Shown piece after piece: positions 1 through 10,697 of a stretch of 16,151 nucleotides of DNA; position 1 is the stretch's first letter; each line of letters starts with the position of its first letter. A program made the translations under genes and the position numbers. The DNA is from Corynebacterium frankenforstense (GTDB lineage Bacteria; Actinomycetota; Actinomycetes; Mycobacteriales; Mycobacteriaceae): NCBI RefSeq assembly GCF_030211955.1, contig NZ_JASODI010000030.1, positions 1 through 16,151 on the forward strand, in the 5' to 3' direction. The notes beneath the pieces are model-generated. The model saw nothing but the letters and a program-made list of their open reading frames with translations, searched no databases and was not told where the DNA came from.

Positions 1-61
1 GGAGAGTGCTTCTCCCGGCGGGGTCTCCGCCTGTCTGGGGCCGCGTGGGCGGCGGACGCGC

Positions 62-850
62 TTACTTGTTCTTGTTGCGCTCCTGGGCGCGGCGGGCGCG
101 GCGGTTCATTCCCGAGATCTTCGCGCCCTTGGGCAGCGGGCCCTTGGGCAGCCCCGCCATCGGGTTGGCGCCGGCGCCGTGGTTGTCCATCGCCTCGATG
201 CGGGCGTTGATGGGGTAGACGTCGTCCTTCTTGTAGTTGCGCGGCAGCTTGATCATCTCGCGCTGCAGGCGCTTGAGCGGCACCTGGTCCTCGCCGTCGC
301 CGACGAAGATCTCGTAGACCGGCACGCCGCCGACCAGGCGGTTGAGCCGGCGCTTCTGCTGGGCCATCAGTGGCTTGAGGCGGTGCGGCTCGCCCTCACC
401 GACGAGCACGATGCCCGGCACGCCGACGACGCGGTGCACGGCGTCGAGGTGGGTGGTCATGGCCACCGAGGTCTTGGTGAACCAGACGACGCCGACGGTG
501 TTGCGCATGTTCTCCAGCGCCCAGCCGGCCGCGCCCGGGGAGTCCTGCGCCTTGTCGTAGACGGAGCTCTCGATGCGGCGGGTCATCACCCACAGTGCGG
601 CGAGGACGCCGAGCATCAGGCCGATGACGAGCAGGAACCACTTGCCACCGGTGAACATGCCGATGACGAAGAGCAGCACCGCCGGCACGACGACGGCCAG
701 GAGCATCAGCGGGATCAGCCACTTGTCCTGCTTGCGCTGGATGTTGAAGGCCTGCCACAGCTGGGTGAAGTTCTGCTTGCGCTTGGCGCGCTTGGCCTTC
801 GACTCTTCCTTCTTCGCCGCCTTGTCCGCGGCCTTCTTCGCGTCTGCCAT
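62..850 (-). CDS. DUF4191 family membrane protein
   Basis: The product is 262 aa and complete. Residues 1-26 are rich in Lys and Ala and highly charged. Two hydrophobic segments follow, about residues 44-67 and 71-89, so it is probably an integral membrane protein with a short outside loop and a large C-terminal cytoplasmic domain. The last 16 residues are strongly basic. The overall plan (charged N-terminus, two helices, soluble domain) and its place next to lipA match the actinobacterial DUF4191 family, whose function is unknown to me. The ATG at 850 has only a weak GAGG nearby, but a TATTGT box lies 7 nt upstream, so translation may be leaderless. It follows lipA, but a strong hairpin separates them, so it is probably transcribed on its own. 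Family assignment is by recognition, not by search. Confidence 0.85.
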   Translation of the reverse strand: MADAKKAADKAAKKEESKAKRAKRKQNFTQLWQAFNIQRKQDKWLIPLMLLAVVVPAVLLFVIGMFTGGKWFLLVIGLMLGVLAALWVMTRRIESSVYDKAQDSPGAAGWALENMRNTVGVVWFTKTSVAMTTHLDAVHRVVGVPGIVLVGEGEPHRLKPLMAQQKRRLNRLVGGVPVYEIFVGDGEDQVPLKRLQREMIKLPRNYKKDDVYPINARIEAMDNHGAGANPMAGLPKGPLPKGAKISGMNRRARRAQERNKNK

Positions 851-857
851 GCCCTCA

Positions 858-863
858 ACAATA
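858..863 (-). promoter_or_regulatory. Candidate -10 (TATTGT) of the DUF4191 gene, possibly leaderless
   Basis: TATTGT fits the actinobacterial TANNNT -10 pattern and lies 7 nt before the ATG at 850, which would put the transcript start at or next to the start codon. It sits just downstream of the lipA hairpin, as expected for a new transcription unit. No clear -35 box was seen. Confidence 0.4.
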
Positions 864-867
864 GGGG

Positions 868-896
868 ATGGGCCCCGGCGGAAGGCCGGGGCCCAT
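868..896 (-). terminator. Hairpin downstream of lipA
   Basis: A perfect inverted repeat has 12-bp arms (868-879 and 885-896) and a 5-nt loop. It lies between the lipA stop and the next gene. It is very GC-rich, and the downstream RNA has only a weak U run, as is common in high-GC actinobacteria. Likely terminator of lipA. Confidence 0.6.
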
Positions 897-899
897 GGT

Positions 900-916
900 C
901 CGCGGGTTAACCGCGG
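900..916. terminator. Second small hairpin behind lipA
   Basis: An inverted repeat of CCGCGG with a 5-nt loop (GTTAA) lies between the lipA stop codon and the larger hairpin at 868-896. It may assist termination or 3'-end stability. It is a structural observation only. Confidence 0.35.
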
Positions 917-946
917 GTGTGGTTCGCCTGAATCGGGCGGGCGGGA

Positions 947-2029
947 TCAGGCGCGCGCGTGCGCGTGGCGGCGCGACTCGGCGGAGACGACCGCGGAGTC
1001 GGCGTCGTCGGAGGGGCCGTACTTGTCCAGCAGGGTGCTCGCCTCCTGGGCGGTGGAGCCCTGCGAGGTCTCCTTGAGGTGGCTCAGGTTCTCCGGCAGC
1101 TCCAGGCCGCGGGCCTCCATCGCCTGGGCGTAGAGACGCCCGGCGCGGTAGGAGGAGCGCACCAGGGGCCCGGACATGACCGCGCCGAAGCCCATCTCGT
1201 AGGCGGCGTCGGAGTAGGCGAGGAACTCCTCGGGCTTCACCCACCGGTCGATCGGGTGGTACAGCGGGCCCGGCCGCAGGTACTGGGTGAGGGTGATGAT
1301 GTCGCAGCCGGCCGAGTGCAGGTCGCGCAGGGCCTCCATGACCTCGTCGTAGGTCTCGCCCATGCCCAGGATCAGGTTCGACTTGGTGATCAGGCCGAAG
1401 TCGCGGGCGGCGCGGATGACCTCCAGCGAGCGCTCGTAGCGGAACGCCGGGCGGATGCGCTTGAAGATGCGCGGCACGGTCTCGACGTTGTGCGCGAAGA
1501 CCTCGGGGCGGGCCTCGAAGACCTCGGCGAGCAGGTCCGGCTTGCCGGAGAAGTCCGGGGTGAGGTTCTCCACGCCGGTGTGCGGGTTGAGCTCGTGGAT
1601 CTGGCGGACGACCTCGGCGTAGAGCCAGGCGCCCTCGTCGGGCAGGTCGTCGCGGGTGACACCCGTGATCGTCGAGTAGTTCAGCTTCATGTCGCGCACG
1701 GACTCGGCCACGCGGCGCGGCTCGTCGCGGTCCAGCGGCTCCGGCTTGGCGGAGTTGATCATGCAGAAGTCGCAGCGCCGCGAGCAGTTGGCGCCGCCGA
1801 TCAGGAACGTCGCCTCGCGCGACTCCCAACACTCGTGGATGTTGGGGCAACCGGCCTCCTGGCAGACGGTGTGCAGCTCGGCGCCCTGGACACGGTTCTT
1901 CATGTCCTGGTACTGCGGCCCGTTCTTGACCTGGTTGCGGATCCAGCGGGGCTTGTGCTCGATCGGGGTCTTCGAGTTGCGCGCCTCGATGCGCAGCAAC
2001 CTGCGTCCTTCCGGTGCTGAAGTAGTCAC
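947..2029 (-). CDS. lipA: Lipoyl synthase (radical SAM)
   Basis: LipA inserts two sulfur atoms into the octanoyl group carried on lipoyl domains, here probably GcvH and the E2 encoded nearby. The 360-aa product has both Fe-S signatures: the auxiliary cluster motif CX4CX5C (C56, C61, C67) and the radical-SAM motif CX3CX2C (C82, C86, C89). The conserved C-terminal VRSSYRAG, which holds the serine ligand of the auxiliary cluster in this family, is present near residue 300. Length is slightly above the usual 300-340 aa. The start is a GTG at 2029, with AAGG 8 nt upstream and a TAAGGT box 7 nt upstream, so it could be read with a short leader or none. It lies 99 bp downstream of lipB on the same strand. 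Cytoplasmic; no oddity in the catalytic residues. Confidence 0.97.
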   Translation of the reverse strand: MTTSAPEGRRLLRIEARNSKTPIEHKPRWIRNQVKNGPQYQDMKNRVQGAELHTVCQEAGCPNIHECWESREATFLIGGANCSRRCDFCMINSAKPEPLDRDEPRRVAESVRDMKLNYSTITGVTRDDLPDEGAWLYAEVVRQIHELNPHTGVENLTPDFSGKPDLLAEVFEARPEVFAHNVETVPRIFKRIRPAFRYERSLEVIRAARDFGLITKSNLILGMGETYDEVMEALRDLHSAGCDIITLTQYLRPGPLYHPIDRWVKPEEFLAYSDAAYEMGFGAVMSGPLVRSSYRAGRLYAQAMEARGLELPENLSHLKETSQGSTAQEASTLLDKYGPSDDADSAVVSAESRRHAHARA

Positions 2030-2036
2030 GGACTCA

Positions 2037-2063
2037 ACCTTACATATTTGTGGTCATGGTCAA
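2037..2063 (-). promoter_or_regulatory. Candidate lipA promoter
   Basis: TTGACC (2058-2063) and TAAGGT (2037-2042) are separated by 15 nt, which is short. TAAGGT ends 7 nt before the GTG start, so the transcript would be leaderless or nearly so. lipA may instead be co-transcribed with lipB. Confidence 0.35.
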
Positions 2064-2068
2064 CATCA

Positions 2069-2082
2069 CCCCCGCGAGGGGG
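2069..2082. terminator. Small GC hairpin between lipB and lipA
   Basis: A CCCCC / GGGGG inverted repeat with a 4-nt loop lies in the lipB-lipA gap. It has no T run on the minus-strand side. It is a weak terminator candidate and may only attenuate read-through into lipA. Confidence 0.3.
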
Positions 2083-2128
2083 CGGGCTACGGCCGCGCCG
2101 GCGCCCTCGGCCCGCCGCGACCCGCAGG

Positions 2129-3058
2129 TCACTGGTGTGCGCGGTGGACGTGGTTGCGGTGCGGCAGGCCCTTGGTGGGGTCGGGCGCCGATCCGAAGGA
2201 GTGGTCGGCCACGCGCAGCCGACCCTCGAGCGCGTCGACGAGGTCGCCGAGCAGCGGCTCGGTCATCTCCTCGACGCTGACGTGGCGGCCCAGCTCGTGG
2301 GAAAGCGTGGTCACCCCGGCGTCCCGGATGCCGCACGGGACGATGTGGTGGTAGTACTCCAGGGTGTTCGAGCAGTTCAGGGCCAGCCCGTGCATGGTCA
2401 CCCCGTGGGTGACGCGGATGCCGAGCGCGGCGACCTTCCGGTCCGGCCGGTGCAGCGAGGTGCCCGCCCCGCCGCCCGCCGCGGCCTCGTCCTTCTCCGG
2501 CGCGGCCCCATTCCCTGGTGCGGACGCGCCGGCGTCCGCACCCGTGGTGAGGATCGTGCCGGGCAGCGCGCCGGGCTCGGTGGAGACGTGCCCGCCGGCG
2601 TCGTCGGGGTCGGCGGGCACCCACACCCCGGAGCGGCCGTCGATGCGGCCGGCGTCCGGCACGCCCACGCGCCGCACCGTCTGGATGAGCGCCTCCTCGA
2701 GGCGGCGCACGTAGTCGACCACGTCGACGGGGTCGGCCAGTTCGATGATCGGGTAGACCACCAGCTGTCCCTCTCCGTGCCAGGTGATGCGCCCGCCGCG
2801 GTCGACGTCGATGACCGGCAGGCCGTTGTCGGGCAGGTCCTCCGGCTGCGTGCGCTTGCCGGCGGTGTAGGTGCTCGGGTGCTCGAGCACGAGGATCACG
2901 TCGCCGATCTCCCCGCGGTGGCGGGCGGCGGCGAGGTCGGCCTGCAGGTGCCAGGCCTCGAGGTAGTCCACCGTGCCGAGCCGGCGGATCTCCGGCGGCT
3001 CTGAGGCGGAACGGATGGAGCGGTCGGAGGGGAAGAACGGGTCACGTGGCGCGGTCAT
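2129..3058 (-). CDS. lipB: Octanoyltransferase (lipoyl(octanoyl) transferase) with internal insertion
   Basis: LipB moves octanoate from octanoyl-ACP to the lysine of lipoyl domains, the step before LipA. The 309-aa product shows the family motifs: [16 protein letters not shown] (residues 88-103), GRSGVWV (141-147), [10 protein letters not shown] with the conserved K208, and [12 protein letters not shown] with the catalytic C242. Members are usually about 210-250 aa. The excess comes from a roughly 50-residue Ala/Gly/Asp-rich stretch at about 151-203, placed between the GVWV strand and the DRK motif, which should form a surface loop. The ATG at 3058 has no clear ribosome-binding site, but a TAACCT box lies 10 nt upstream. 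It sits between the gcvH terminator and lipA. Confidence 0.95.
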   Translation of the reverse strand: MTAPRDPFFPSDRSIRSASEPPEIRRLGTVDYLEAWHLQADLAAARHRGEIGDVILVLEHPSTYTAGKRTQPEDLPDNGLPVIDVDRGGRITWHGEGQLVVYPIIELADPVDVVDYVRRLEEALIQTVRRVGVPDAGRIDGRSGVWVPADPDDAGGHVSTEPGALPGTILTTGADAGASAPGNGAAPEKDEAAAGGGAGTSLHRPDRKVAALGIRVTHGVTMHGLALNCSNTLEYYHHIVPCGIRDAGVTTLSHELGRHVSVEEMTEPLLGDLVDALEGRLRVADHSFGSAPDPTKGLPHRNHVHRAHQ

Positions 3059-3068
3059 GATGTGTCTC

Positions 3069-3074
3069 AGGTTA
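3069..3074 (-). promoter_or_regulatory. Candidate -10 (TAACCT) of lipB
   Basis: TAACCT lies 10 nt before the lipB ATG and just downstream of the gcvH hairpin. With no Shine-Dalgarno visible, a near-leaderless lipB transcript is plausible. The same hexamer precedes the DUF3043 gene. No good -35 was seen. Confidence 0.35.
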
Positions 3075-3078
3075 CGCG

Positions 3079-3109
3079 CAGGGCCCGACGCCGACGGCGC
3101 CGGGCCCTG
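3079..3109 (-). terminator. Terminator-like hairpin at the end of gcvPTH
   Basis: An inverted repeat of 14 positions with one A/C mismatch and a 3-nt loop lies 25 bp downstream of the gcvH stop. The outer nine pairs (CAGGGCCCG against CGGGCCCTG) are perfect. No U tract follows. It probably ends the glycine cleavage transcript and insulates lipB. Confidence 0.6.
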
Positions 3110-3133
3110 CGGGGGAGAGGGTCGGGGAACCGC

Positions 3134-3526
3134 TTACTCGACGCCGTTGTCGGCGGCGTAGGTCGCGGCGTCGACGAGCTCGCCGACCTCGTCGACCTCG
3201 ACCTCGTAGAGCCAGCCCTCGCCGAACGGGTCGTCGTTGATGACCTCGTAGTTGTCGTGCACGTCGTCGTTGACGGCGGTGACGGTGCCGGTCACCGGCG
3301 AGTAGAGGTCGGAGACCGACTTGGTGGACTCGATCTCGCCGCAGGGCTCGCCGGCGGTGACGGTGTCGCCGACCTCGGGCAGCTCGGCGAAGACGACCTC
3401 GCCGAGACGCTCGGTGGCCACGGAGGTCACGCCGACCTTGACGGTCTTGCCCACCGCCTCGTCGGCGGCGGCGTCGATCCACTCGTGCTCGGCGGAGTAG
3501 GAGAAGTTCTCGGGCAGGGAGCTCAT
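3134..3526 (-). CDS. gcvH: Glycine cleavage system H protein
   Basis: The H protein carries the lipoyl arm that shuttles the aminomethyl group of glycine from GcvP to GcvT and is then re-oxidised by the L protein (not in the window). The product is 130 aa, the usual length. It has the family pattern: YSAEHEW at the N-terminus, GVTSVATERLGEVVF, and the lipoylation motif GEIESTKSVSD with K69 as the lipoyl lysine. The start at 3526 was chosen because the conserved N-terminus begins there and AGAAAGG lies about 6 nt upstream. An in-frame extension to 3682 would overlap the end of gcvT and has no similarity to the family. It is the last gene of gcvP-gcvT-gcvH and the likely substrate of the neighbouring LipB and LipA. 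Confidence 0.96.
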   Translation of the reverse strand: MSSLPENFSYSAEHEWIDAAADEAVGKTVKVGVTSVATERLGEVVFAELPEVGDTVTAGEPCGEIESTKSVSDLYSPVTGTVTAVNDDVHDNYEVINDDPFGEGWLYEVEVDEVGELVDAATYAADNGVE

Positions 3527-3578
3527 GGGAAAACCTTTCTGGTGGTGCCTGGAGGCAAGCTTATCGGTGCGTATGCGC

Positions 3579-4688
<1,110 letters not shown>

Positions 4689-4770
4689 TGCTCTCCTCGT
4701 GGTGGTTTTAGGTGTCTCGCGGGCGCCCCGGGCGCGGACGCGGGGCGTGTGCGTCAGGCCTCGGTGCGCG

Positions 4771-7707
<2,937 letters not shown>

Positions 7708-7749
7708 GGCGGTCTTCGGACTCCTTCGCGACGTGCGGTGACGCGCGCC

Positions 7750-7775
7750 GGGCGGACCTGACGGGCGGACCTGAC
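7750..7775. repeat. Perfect 13-bp tandem repeat in the gcvP leader
   Basis: GGGCGGACCTGAC occurs twice head to tail (7750-7762 and 7763-7775), about 45 bp before the gcvP start and downstream of the candidate promoter. It could be a regulator site, part of a leader RNA fold, or a slippage duplication. Confidence 0.7.
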
Positions 7776-7811
7776 GGCCAGCGGGGCGCGGCGTCGTATG
7801 GACTGGCACGA

Positions 7812-7817
7812 ATTCTA
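7812..7817 (-). promoter_or_regulatory. Candidate -10 (TAGAAT) of the gcvPTH operon
   Basis: TAGAAT is a good actinobacterial -10 and the most AT-rich spot in this gap. A start about 7 nt downstream would give a leader of roughly 100 nt before gcvP. No -35 close to consensus is visible at normal spacing, which would fit a promoter that needs an activator. Confidence 0.45.
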
Positions 7818-7909
7818 CCGCCGTGGAGTGTCACCGGGAGCACGTTTCAGTCACGGGTGTGGGCGTGGTCCCGTCGCCGGGGCCCGGGTTTACGGGCGTG
7901 CGCTGGGGC

Positions 7910-7983
7910 GCAGACGCGGAAACACTCGCCGGGCGACGCAGGGCGGGGCGGGTGCAGACGCGGAGACGCCCGCCGGGTGACGC
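7910..7983. repeat. Imperfect 30-bp direct repeat upstream of gcvP
   Basis: Copies at 7910-7939 and 7954-7983 match at 26 of 30 positions by eye and begin 44 bp apart. They lie upstream of the candidate gcvP -10 on the minus strand, so they could be activator or repressor sites. They may also be the product of local duplication. Confidence 0.6.
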
Positions 7984-8038
7984 GCCCCTCCGAGGTGGGG
8001 CGGTCACCCGACGGGCGTCGGGTGCCCCACGCAGGGGC
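7984..8038 (-). terminator. Long GC-rich hairpin downstream of sucB
   Basis: The inner stem CACCCGAC / GTCGGGTG (8005-8012, 8017-8024) has a 4-nt loop. It continues, after a one-sided 4-nt bulge, with GTGGGG / CCCCAC (7995-8000, 8025-8030) and then GCCCCT / AGGGGC (7984-7989, 8033-8038). It starts 32 bp beyond the sucB stop codon. There is no U tract. It is probably the sucB terminator and separates it from gcvP. Confidence 0.6.
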
Positions 8039-8070
8039 GCCGGTGGGCGCCGCCCGCGCGGTGCGGCGGA

Positions 8071-10110
8071 TCAGAGGTCGAGGTCGCCCTCGAAGTCCGC
8101 GGTCTCCAGGCGGTCCTTGACCGTGGTCATGAACCGGCCGGCGTCCGCGCCGTCGACCAGCTGGTGGTCGTAGGTCAGCGGCAGGTAGGCGACCTGGCGG
8201 ATCGCGATGGAGTCCAGGCCGTCGTCGGAGACGACCACCGGGCGCTTGGAGATCACGCCGGTGCCCATGATGCCCGCCTGCGGCGGCACCAGGATCGGGG
8301 TGTCGGTCAGGGCACCCTCCGAGCCGATGTTGGTGATGGTGAAGGTGCCGCCGGACAGGTCGTCCGGGCGCAGCTTGCGGTTGCGCGCGCGCTCGGCGAT
8401 GTCGACGATGGCCTTCGCCAGCTCCGGCAGGCTCAGCTTGTCCGCGTCGTGGATGACCGGGGAGAGCAGGCCCTGCTCGGTGTCCACGGCGATGGAGAGG
8501 TTCACGCCGTCGTGGTAGGTGATCTCCTTGGTCTCCGCGTTGTAGGACGCGTTGACGTTCGGGTGGGCCACCAGGGCCTCGACGACGGCCTTGGCGAAGA
8601 ACGGCAGGTAGGTCAGGTTGACGCCGTACTTCTCCTGGAAGGCCGGCTTGCTGGCCTTGCGCAGCGCGGCCACGTCGGTCATGTCGACCTCGTGGACCTG
8701 GGTGAGCTGGGCGGTCAGCTGCAGGGCCTCCACGGTGCGGGCCGCGGTGACCTGGCGGATGCGGTTGGCCTTCTGGGTGGTGCCGCGCAGTTTGGCCTTC
8801 TCCGGGTCGACGGACTTGGTCGAGGCGGCCGAGCCCTTCTTCTCGGACTTGTCCTCGCCGGCGTCCTTACCGCCCTCGGCGGCGGCCAGCACGTCCTGCT
8901 TGCGGATGCGGCCGCCGATGCCGGTGCCCTCGACCGTGTTCAGGTCGACGCCGTGCTTCTCGGCCAGCTTGCGCACCAGCGGGGTGACGTAGGGGACCTT
9001 GCCGGAGGTGGCGGACTTCTTCTCGCCCTTGTCCTCCTTGTCCTCCTTGTCCTCCTTGTCCTCCTTGGCCTCGGCCTTCTCCTGCTTCGGCTCGTCCTTC
9101 TCCTCGGGCCCCTCGGACTTGTCGTCGTCCTTGTCGGAGTCGTCGGAGGCCGGGGCGGTGTCCGCGTCACCGACGCGCGCGATCACGTCGCCGACGTCGA
9201 CGGTGTCGTCCTCCTCGGCGAGGATCTCGAGCAGGGTGCCGGAGGCCGGGGAGGGGACCTCGGTGTCGACCTTGTCGGTGGAGACCTCGAGCAGCGGCTC
9301 GTCCTCCTCGACGGTGTCGCCGACGTTCTTGAGCCACTGGGTGATGGTGCCCTCGGTGACGGACTCGCCGAGCTCGGGCATGGCGATGTCGGTGGCGTCG
9401 CCGGAGCCGGAGGACTTCTTCGGCTCCTCCTTCTTCTCCTCCTTGGGCTCGTCCTTCTCCTCGGGCTCCTCGGACTTGTCGTCGTCCTTGTCGGAGTCGT
9501 CGGAGGCCGGGGCGGCGTCGGCGTCACCGACACGGGCGATCACGTCGCCGACGTCGACGGTGTCGTCCTCCTCGGCGAGGATCTCGAGCAGGGTGCCGGA
9601 GGCCGGGGAGGGGACCTCGGTGTCGACCTTGTCGGTGGAGACCTCGAGCAGCGGCTCGTCCTCCTCGACGGTGTCGCCGACGTTCTTGAGCCACTGGGTG
9701 ATGGTGCCCTCGGTGACGGACTCGCCCAGCTCGGGCATGGCGATGTCGGTGGCGTCGCCGGAGCCGGAGGACTTCTTCGGGGCCGGCTTCTCGTCGGCGT
9801 CGTCCTTGTCCCCGGACTTCTCCTCCTTCTCCTCGGCCTCGCCGGAGTCGTCGGAACCGGCGAGCTCCTCGCCCTCCTCGCCGATGACGGCGATGACGTT
9901 GCCGACTTCGACGGTGTCGTCCTCGTCGGCCTTGATCTCGAGCAGGACACCCGCGGCGGGCGACGGGATCTCGGTGTCGACCTTGTCGGTGGAGACCTCG
10001 AGAAGCGGCTCATCCTCGGCGACCGTGTCGCCGACGTTCTTCAGCCATTGGGTGATGGTGCCTTCGGTGACGGATTCGCCCAGTTCGGGCATCTCTACGG
10101 AGAACGCCAT
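8071..10110 (-). CDS. sucB: Dihydrolipoamide acyltransferase E2 (AceF/SucB, actinobacterial type) with three lipoyl domains
   Basis: This is the E2 core of a 2-oxoacid dehydrogenase complex. It has three lipoyl domains (about 1-77, 122-195, 241-314), each with the STDKVDTE motif. The lipoyl lysines are K43, K161 and K280. Acidic Asp/Glu/Lys/Ser linkers join them. A peripheral subunit-binding domain follows at about 373-411 ([17 protein letters not shown]...[14 protein letters not shown]). The catalytic domain runs from about 450 to 679, with active-site H649 and D653 in [11 protein letters not shown]. Databases usually call this type SucB. In corynebacteria the orthologue works as the pyruvate dehydrogenase E2 (AceF), and its lipoyl domains also serve the E1o-succinyltransferase fusion OdhA, so either name may be used. 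The short C-terminal segment 671-679 is where the actinobacterial insertion linked to trimeric E2 would be sought. ATG at 10110 has GAGGAG 11 nt upstream. Confidence 0.95.
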   Translation of the reverse strand: MAFSVEMPELGESVTEGTITQWLKNVGDTVAEDEPLLEVSTDKVDTEIPSPAAGVLLEIKADEDDTVEVGNVIAVIGEEGEELAGSDDSGEAEEKEEKSGDKDDADEKPAPKKSSGSGDATDIAMPELGESVTEGTITQWLKNVGDTVEEDEPLLEVSTDKVDTEVPSPASGTLLEILAEEDDTVDVGDVIARVGDADAAPASDDSDKDDDKSEEPEEKDEPKEEKKEEPKKSSGSGDATDIAMPELGESVTEGTITQWLKNVGDTVEEDEPLLEVSTDKVDTEVPSPASGTLLEILAEEDDTVDVGDVIARVGDADTAPASDDSDKDDDKSEGPEEKDEPKQEKAEAKEDKEDKEDKEDKGEKKSATSGKVPYVTPLVRKLAEKHGVDLNTVEGTGIGGRIRKQDVLAAAEGGKDAGEDKSEKKGSAASTKSVDPEKAKLRGTTQKANRIRQVTAARTVEALQLTAQLTQVHEVDMTDVAALRKASKPAFQEKYGVNLTYLPFFAKAVVEALVAHPNVNASYNAETKEITYHDGVNLSIAVDTEQGLLSPVIHDADKLSLPELAKAIVDIAERARNRKLRPDDLSGGTFTITNIGSEGALTDTPILVPPQAGIMGTGVISKRPVVVSDDGLDSIAIRQVAYLPLTYDHQLVDGADAGRFMTTVKDRLETADFEGDLDL
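9028..9063. repeat. Four tandem 9-bp repeats coding for Lys-Glu-Asp units
   Basis: CTTGTCCTC is repeated four times without change inside sucB. In the protein it gives the (KED)n run at about residues 349-361 in the linker before the subunit-binding domain. It is a likely slippage site that could change linker length between strains. Confidence 0.85.
9089..9780. repeat. Near-identical 335-bp direct repeats coding for lipoyl domains 2 and 3 of sucB
   Basis: Copies lie at 9089-9423 (domain 3 side) and 9446-9780 (domain 2 side), exactly 357 bp (119 codons) apart. By eye I count about 6 differences in 335 bp, and only one in the stretch of roughly 240 bp from 9181. The first lipoyl domain is clearly more diverged. 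This points to recent duplication or gene conversion. Confidence 0.85.
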
Positions 10111-10121
10111 GTTCTGTCAGA

Positions 10122-10181
10122 CTCCTCGGAAAGTCGTGTGGTTCATGCTGTGACTAATACCCTTTACCGTACCCGGTCACC
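10122..10181 (-). promoter_or_regulatory. Candidate promoter and ribosome-binding site of sucB
   Basis: TATTAG (10154-10159) is a possible -10, with GTGACC/GGTGAC (10175-10181) as a weak -35 at 15-16 nt. Other TANNNT-like boxes nearby (TACGGT) compete. GAGGAG at 10122-10127 is the ribosome-binding site, 11 nt before the ATG. The start of transcription is uncertain. Confidence 0.3.
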
Positions 10182-10224
10182 CATAGGGGTGTTGTGTGAC
10201 GGCCCCACCTGGCTGCGGTGGGAG

Positions 10225-10242
10225 GTAGGCGCAGTCGCCTAC
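10225..10242. promoter_or_regulatory. Perfect palindrome overlapping the -10 of the unknown gene at 10254
   Basis: GTAGGCG and CGCCTAC (10225-10231, 10236-10242) form a perfect inverted repeat around CAGT. It overlaps the first bases of the TACAAT box at 10240-10245. This position is typical of a repressor operator. It could also be a chance hairpin. It lies in the sucB divergent region, so a bound regulator might affect both genes. Confidence 0.45.
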
Positions 10243-10245
10243 AAT
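10240..10245 (+). promoter_or_regulatory. -10 box (TACAAT) of the gene at 10254, probably leaderless
   Basis: TACAAT is close to consensus and ends 8 nt before the GTG at 10254. No Shine-Dalgarno is seen, so a transcript starting at the GTG is likely. No clear -35 was found. Confidence 0.5.
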
Positions 10246-10253
10246 CGTAGGTC

Positions 10254-10652
10254 GTGTTCAACTTCTTCGGCCGCTCGCGCCGCTCAAGCAGCCTGCGCCC
10301 GCCCCGCGCCCCGGGCGACACGATCCGGAAGGCCGACGCCGACCGCCTCGTGGCCTGGTGCCGGGGCCGCGGGCCGGTCGAGGCGTTCGTCGAGCCGGAG
10401 ACGATGCTCAACGAGATGTCGGTCGTCCTGGTCGCCCCCGACGGCGAGTTCACCCGCCGGCCCATCGGCGGGCCGAAGGGCATCGACGCCGTCTCCAAGC
10501 TGCTCGGCGTGCCCGTCTACGACGTCGAGGAGACGGGCTACCCGCAGCGCATGCGCGAGCGCATCGAGCGCGACCGCATCCTGCGCAAGCGGGCCGAACA
10601 GCGCGAACGCCGCGCCCGGTTCGAGCGCGGCGAGGACCCGGGGGCTCCCTGA
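10254..10652 (+). CDS. Conserved-looking hypothetical protein, 132 aa
   Basis: I do not recognise the function. The GTG-started product opens with VFNFFGRSRRSSS, then a basic segment, a compact middle (about 25-90) with hydrophobic stretches such as MSVVLVAPDGEF and AVSKLLGVPVYDVEETGYP, and a long Arg/Glu-rich C-terminal helix (about 98-126). No signal peptide, membrane helix or metal motif is visible. The charged C-terminus could bind nucleic acid or form a coiled coil, but this is only a guess. Codon use is as GC-rich in third positions as its neighbours, which supports a real gene. It is divergent from sucB and convergent with pepA. A palindrome covers its putative -10. It may be a small corynebacterial protein kept at this locus. 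Confidence 0.75.
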   Translation: MFNFFGRSRRSSSLRPPRAPGDTIRKADADRLVAWCRGRGPVEAFVEPETMLNEMSVVLVAPDGEFTRRPIGGPKGIDAVSKLLGVPVYDVEETGYPQRMRERIERDRILRKRAEQRERRARFERGEDPGAP

Positions 10653-10655
10653 GCC

Positions 10656-10679
10656 GGCCCGGTCGTGAGGGGCCGGGCC
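10656..10679. terminator. Hairpin between convergent genes
   Basis: GGCCCGG / CCGGGCC (10656-10662, 10673-10679) with a 10-nt loop lies right after the stop of the unknown gene and 18 bp from the end of pepA. There is no U tract in either direction. It may act for both genes. Confidence 0.4.
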
Positions 10680-10697
10680 CAGGGAACCTGAGGCCGT

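Larger units (their letters stand above)
7708..8070. other. 363-bp intergenic region between sucB and gcvP
   Basis: I see no convincing gene here. It holds, from the sucB side, a long GC-rich hairpin (7984-8038), an imperfect 30-bp direct repeat (7910-7939 and 7954-7983), a candidate gcvP -10 (7812-7817) and a perfect 13-bp tandem repeat (7750-7775) in the presumed gcvP leader. I could not recognise the conserved core of a glycine riboswitch. Confidence 0.6.

Noticed and set aside
1..61. Possible feature at the left edge
   Set aside because: Only a small GGCGG / CCGCC inverted repeat (17-31) is visible after the DUF4191 stop. It could be part of a terminator but is too weak and close to the edge to call.
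7708..7809. N-terminal extension of GcvP
   Set aside because: Family similarity begins at MTSAYTSRHIGP. The extension is encoded by the 13-bp repeat region and would remove the promoter-leader arrangement.
7708..7812. Glycine riboswitch upstream of gcvP
   Set aside because: Glycine cleavage operons often carry one, so I read the leader on the minus strand. I could not find the conserved aptamer core or tandem aptamers, and the presumed leader of about 100 nt is mostly GC repeats. A covariance search would settle it.
8164..10668. Very long open frame on the plus strand opposite sucB
   Set aside because: It is antisense to an E2 with all domains recognisable. It is open only because of GC-rich codon structure and encodes a Leu/Val/Gly/Asp-rich sequence with no domain.
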